DNA of 64,000 nt from Topomyia yanbarensis (taxonomy: Eukaryota > Arthropoda > Insecta > Diptera > Culicidae): positions 214,872,943 to 214,936,942 of the forward strand of contig NC_080671.1 of NCBI RefSeq assembly GCF_030247195.1. Direction: 5' to 3'. Below are positions 61,012-64,000 of this stretch, piece after piece. How positions within the stretch are numbered: the stretch's first letter is position 1; every line of letters starts with the position of its first letter. The translations under genes were made by a program, and so were the position numbers. Under the pieces are notes generated by a model. It ran no database searches and was not told the DNA's origin. It saw only the letters and a list, made by a program, of their open reading frames with translations.

Positions 61012-62217
61012 GGTGCAAAAATAGTCCCAAAAAGTCGATTTTTAGAAAAAAAAATTTTTCGAGATAACATAAAATCTCGACGTTTCATGCATTTTAAAGA
61101 TGTTTGGCATCAAAAATACGAATTCGATTTCTGAAATTTCATGAGGTCCCCCCTTTGAAAAAAAAATTTGAGTTCCGGCTTATATGGAAATTTCATATGT
61201 GACCGGACGATTTAGTCTATATTTCCGGACTCATATAAGCGATCCGTGCGAAATTTTATTGACATCTATGGGGATATTATAGCTATCATTTGGGACTAAG
61301 TTTGTGAAAATCGGCCCAACCATTTTCGGGAAACTGATGTGAGTTCGTAAATTTTGAAAGATGGCCGCTTTTTCCGGGCACTTCCGGAACCGTCTATGGT
61401 GGTCAATGTAGTCAACGAAAGTTTGGTTGGCCGTCGGTGACCTAGAACAGCAAATTTAAGTTGTTTGAGAGACATTTTAGCGAAATTTTTACCTTTTTTG
61501 CTTTCATCGGAGTATCGGTTTGAATCACAATTTGCTATGTGATCGCACGCCACAACCTGTAACTCCGGAACCGGAAGTCGGATCGGGATGAAATTAAATA
61601 GCCATTTGCGGGGACGCAATACCTTTCATTTGAAGCCAAGCTTAGTCGAATCGGTCTAGCCATCTCCGAGAAACCGATGTGACTGTTATTCTGAATTTAG
61701 ATACTTCCGCCCGGGGCTTCCGGAACCGATGATGGTGGCCAATGTGGCCAAACAGACTTTTAATGGATGTTAGTGACCTAATAACACAAATCGAAGCAGT
61801 TGTGGTCATATTTTGGAAAAAAATTCACCTTTATACATTCATTGCAGAATTTATTAAAATCGACATTTTCTGCGTGTTCGTACTCATCACCCTGTAATTC
61901 CGGAACCGGAAGTCGGATCCATTAGAAATTCAATAGCAGCCTATGGGAACGTTGCACCTTTCATTTGAGACTAAGTTTGTCAAAATCGGTTCAGCCATCT
62001 CTGAGAAAAACGAGTGACATTTTTGGTCACATACACACACACACATATGCACATACACACACACACACGTACATACACACATACATACACACACACAGAC
62101 ATTTGCCGAACTCGACGAACTGAATCGAATGGTATATGTCACTCGGCCCTCCGGGCCTCCGTTGAAAAGTCGGTTTTCAGAGCAATTGCAATACCTTTCT
62201 ATTGAGAAAGGCAAAAA
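61012..62217 (+). repeat. Satellite unit 22 (1206 bp)
   Basis: Complete. It has GGTGCAAAAATAG at the start, CGCTTTTTCCGG in B, CGCCCGGGGC in C/D and a CACACACGTACA microsatellite variant shared with unit 21. Confidence 0.9.
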
Positions 62218-63419
62218 GGTGCGAAATCGGCAAAGTCCCAAAAAGTCGATTTTTAGAAAAAAAAAATTTTCGAGATAACATAAAATCTCGACGTTTCATG
62301 CATTTTAAAGATGTTTGGCATCAAAAATACGAATTCGATTTCTGAAATTTCATGAGGTCCCCCCTTTGAAAAAAAAAATTGAGTTCCGGCTTATATGGGA
62401 ATTTCATATGTGACCGGACGATTTAGTCTATATTTCCGGACCCATATAAGCGATCCGTGCGAAATTTTATTGACATCTATGGGGATATTATAGCTATCAT
62501 TTGGGACTAAGTTTGTGAAAATCGGCCCAACCATTTTCGGGAAACTGATGTGAGTTCGTAAATTTTGAAAGATGGCCGGTTTTCCCGCGCACTTCCGGAA
62601 CCGTCTATGGTGGTCAATGTAGTCAACGAAAGTTTGGTTCGCCGTCGGTGACCTAGAACAGCAAATTTAAGTTGTTTGAGAGACATTTTAGCGAAATTTT
62701 TACCTTTTTTGCTTTCATCGGAGTATCGGTTTGAATCACAATTTGCTATGTGATCGCACGCCACAACCTGTAACTCCGGAACCGGAAGTCGGATCGGGAT
62801 GAAATTAAATAGCCATTTGCGGGGACGCAATACCTTTCATTTGAGGTCAAGCTTAGTCGAATCGGTCTAGCCATCTCCGAGAAACCGATGTGACTGTTAT
62901 TCTGAATTTAGATACTTCCGCCGGGGCTTCCGGAACCGATAATGGTGGCCAATGTGGCCAAACAGACTTTGAATGGATGTTAGTGACCTAATACTACAAA
63001 TCGAAGCAGTTGTGGTCATATTTTGGAAAAAAAATCACCTTTATACATTCATTGCAGAATTTATTAAAATCGACATTTTCTGCGTGTTCGTACTCATCAC
63101 CCTGTAATTCCGGAACCGGAAGTCGGATCCATTAGAAATTCAATAGCAGCCTATGGGAACGTTGCACCTTTCATTTGAGACTAAGTTTGTCAAAATCGGT
63201 TCAGCCATCTCTGAGAAAAACGAGTGACATTTTTGGTCACATACACACACACACACATACGCACATACACACACACATACATACATACATACACACACGG
63301 ACATTTGCCGAACTCGACGAACTGAATCGAATGGTATATGTCACTCGGCCCTCCGGGCCTCCGTTAAAAAGTCGGTTTTCAGAGCAATTGCAATACCTTT
63401 CTATTGAGAAAGGCAAAAA
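62218..63419 (+). repeat. Satellite unit 23 (1202 bp)
   Basis: Complete. It shares CCCGCGCAC/GGTTCGCCG with unit 20 and has ACACACGGACATTTGCC in the microsatellite-tail junction. Confidence 0.9.
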
Positions 63420-64000
63420 GGTGCGAAAATAGTCCCAAAAAGTCGATTTTTAGAAAAAAAATTTTCGAGATAACATAAAATCTCGACGTTTCATGCATTT
63501 TAAAGATGTTTGGCATCAAAAATACGAATTCGATTTCTGAAATTTCATGAGGTCCCCACTTTGAAAAAAAAAATTGAGTTCCGGCTTATATGGGAATTTC
63601 ATATGTGACCGGACGATTTAGTCTATATTTCCGGACCCATATAAGCGATCCGTGCGAAATTTTATTGACATCTATGGGGATATTACAGCTATCATTTGGG
63701 ACTAAGTTTGTGAAAATCGGCCCAACCATTTTCGGGAAACTGATGTGAGTTCGTAAATTTTGAAAGATGGCCGGTTTTCCCGGGCACTTCCGGAACCGTC
63801 TATGGTGGTCAATGTAATCAACGAAAGTTTGGTTGGCCGTCGGTGACCTAGAACAGCAAATTTAAGTTGTTTGAGAGACATTTTAGCGAAATTTTTACCT
63901 TTTTTGCTTTCATCGGAGTATCGGTTTGAATCACAATTTGCTATGTGATCGCACGCCACAACCTGTAACTCCGGAACCGGAAGTCGGATCAGGATGAAAT
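63420..64000 (+). repeat. Satellite unit 24 (runs off the window)
   Basis: First 581 bp of a unit, up to subunit C. It shares GGTGCGAAAATAG with unit 22's type and has GTAATCAACG in B. The array therefore continues beyond the window. Confidence 0.9.

Larger units (their letters stand above)
19928..64000 (+). repeat. Head-to-tail satellite array of about 1.2-kb higher-order units
   Basis: About 24 units in one orientation. Full units are 1188-1216 bp. Each has a leader (GGTGCGAAA to the C6 tract); subunit A (type I); B (type II, with CTTCCGGAACCG); C (type I, with CCGGAACCGGAAGTCGGATC); D (type II); E (type I); a 60-90-bp CACA/TACA microsatellite; and a tail with ACTCGGCCCTCCGGGCC and CCTTTCTATTGAGAAAGG. 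Spot comparison shows about 97-99% identity between units. Four retroelements interrupt the array. A 107-codon minus-strand frame recurs in most units, but I attribute it to array homogeneity. Confidence 0.93.

Noticed and set aside
25668..63432. HTHTYIHT- and VCMYVC-rich small proteins in each unit
   Set aside because: Translations of the CACA/TACA microsatellite and flanks, with no coding signal.
20232..63959. A conserved 107-codon minus-strand frame (starting MRPRKWLFNF) present in about 20 satellite units
   Set aside because: It lies across subunits A/B/C of a nearly identical repeat, has no recognisable domain, and its replacements (S/T, E/Q, P/R) look unconstrained. Array homogeneity alone explains its recurrence.
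19928..64000. CRISPR-like regular repeat array
   Set aside because: The repeats are about 1.2 kb, lack unique short spacers, and sit in a eukaryotic genome. This is a satellite.

Overview
This window is repeat-dominated insect chromatin, most likely from a mosquito, probably a culicine. The evidence is the set of elements it carries: I-clade, LOA-like and R1/Waldo-like LINEs, an env-bearing gypsy-type (errantivirus) element, a BEL-type LTR element, hAT-type MITEs, very long (TA)n runs, and a repeat carrying ACTCGGCCCTCCGGGCC that I recall, without verification, from culicine genomes. I recognise no host protein-coding gene, tRNA or rRNA. Nearly everything is mobile DNA or satellite, and most reading frames are retrotransposon genes in various states of decay.

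Layout. Positions 1-11142 form one large, nearly identical palindrome with arms of about 2.5 kb and a (TA)86 centre at 2476-2647. Each arm carries a LINE 3' fragment. A complete, antisense I-clade LINE (3025-9032, ORF1 plus twice-frameshifted ORF2, 11-bp target duplication) splits the right arm. At 11671 the LINE fragment is interrupted by an errantivirus-like element: 5' LTR, tRNA-Lys-type primer site, (TA)183 in the leader, broken gag and pol, and a 3'-truncated env. A canonical -1 frameshift heptamer and an in-frame env splice pair are still visible, and the 3' LTR is missing. About 1 kb of unassigned DNA with two related 14-bp palindromes follows, then a 207-bp tandem duplication.

From 19928 to the end is a head-to-tail array of about 24 units of roughly 1.2 kb. 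Each full unit is internally a higher-order repeat: a leader, then subunits I-II-I-II-I, a (TACA/CACA)n microsatellite, and a tail with an imperfect hairpin. Deletion variants of about 875 bp and an 8-bp-TSD MITE recur at fixed offsets (about 2.09 kb and 7.08 kb), showing that the array grew by multi-unit duplication.

Four retroelements sit inside array units: an LOA-like LINE (20798-25346) flanked by a 219-bp direct duplication; a near-intact Waldo-like R1-clade LINE (37185-42897) inside the CA/TACA microsatellite; a 5'-truncated CR1/Jockey-type LINE (48542-51101, antisense); and a young non-autonomous BEL-type element (52905-57324) with 99%-identical LTRs, a 5-bp TSD and a non-coding interior. 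The LOA-like and Waldo-like LINEs share a conserved 5' leader although their proteins differ.

There is no joint pathway here. The relationships are those of nested insertion and array amplification. Family names come from motif recognition without database searches.
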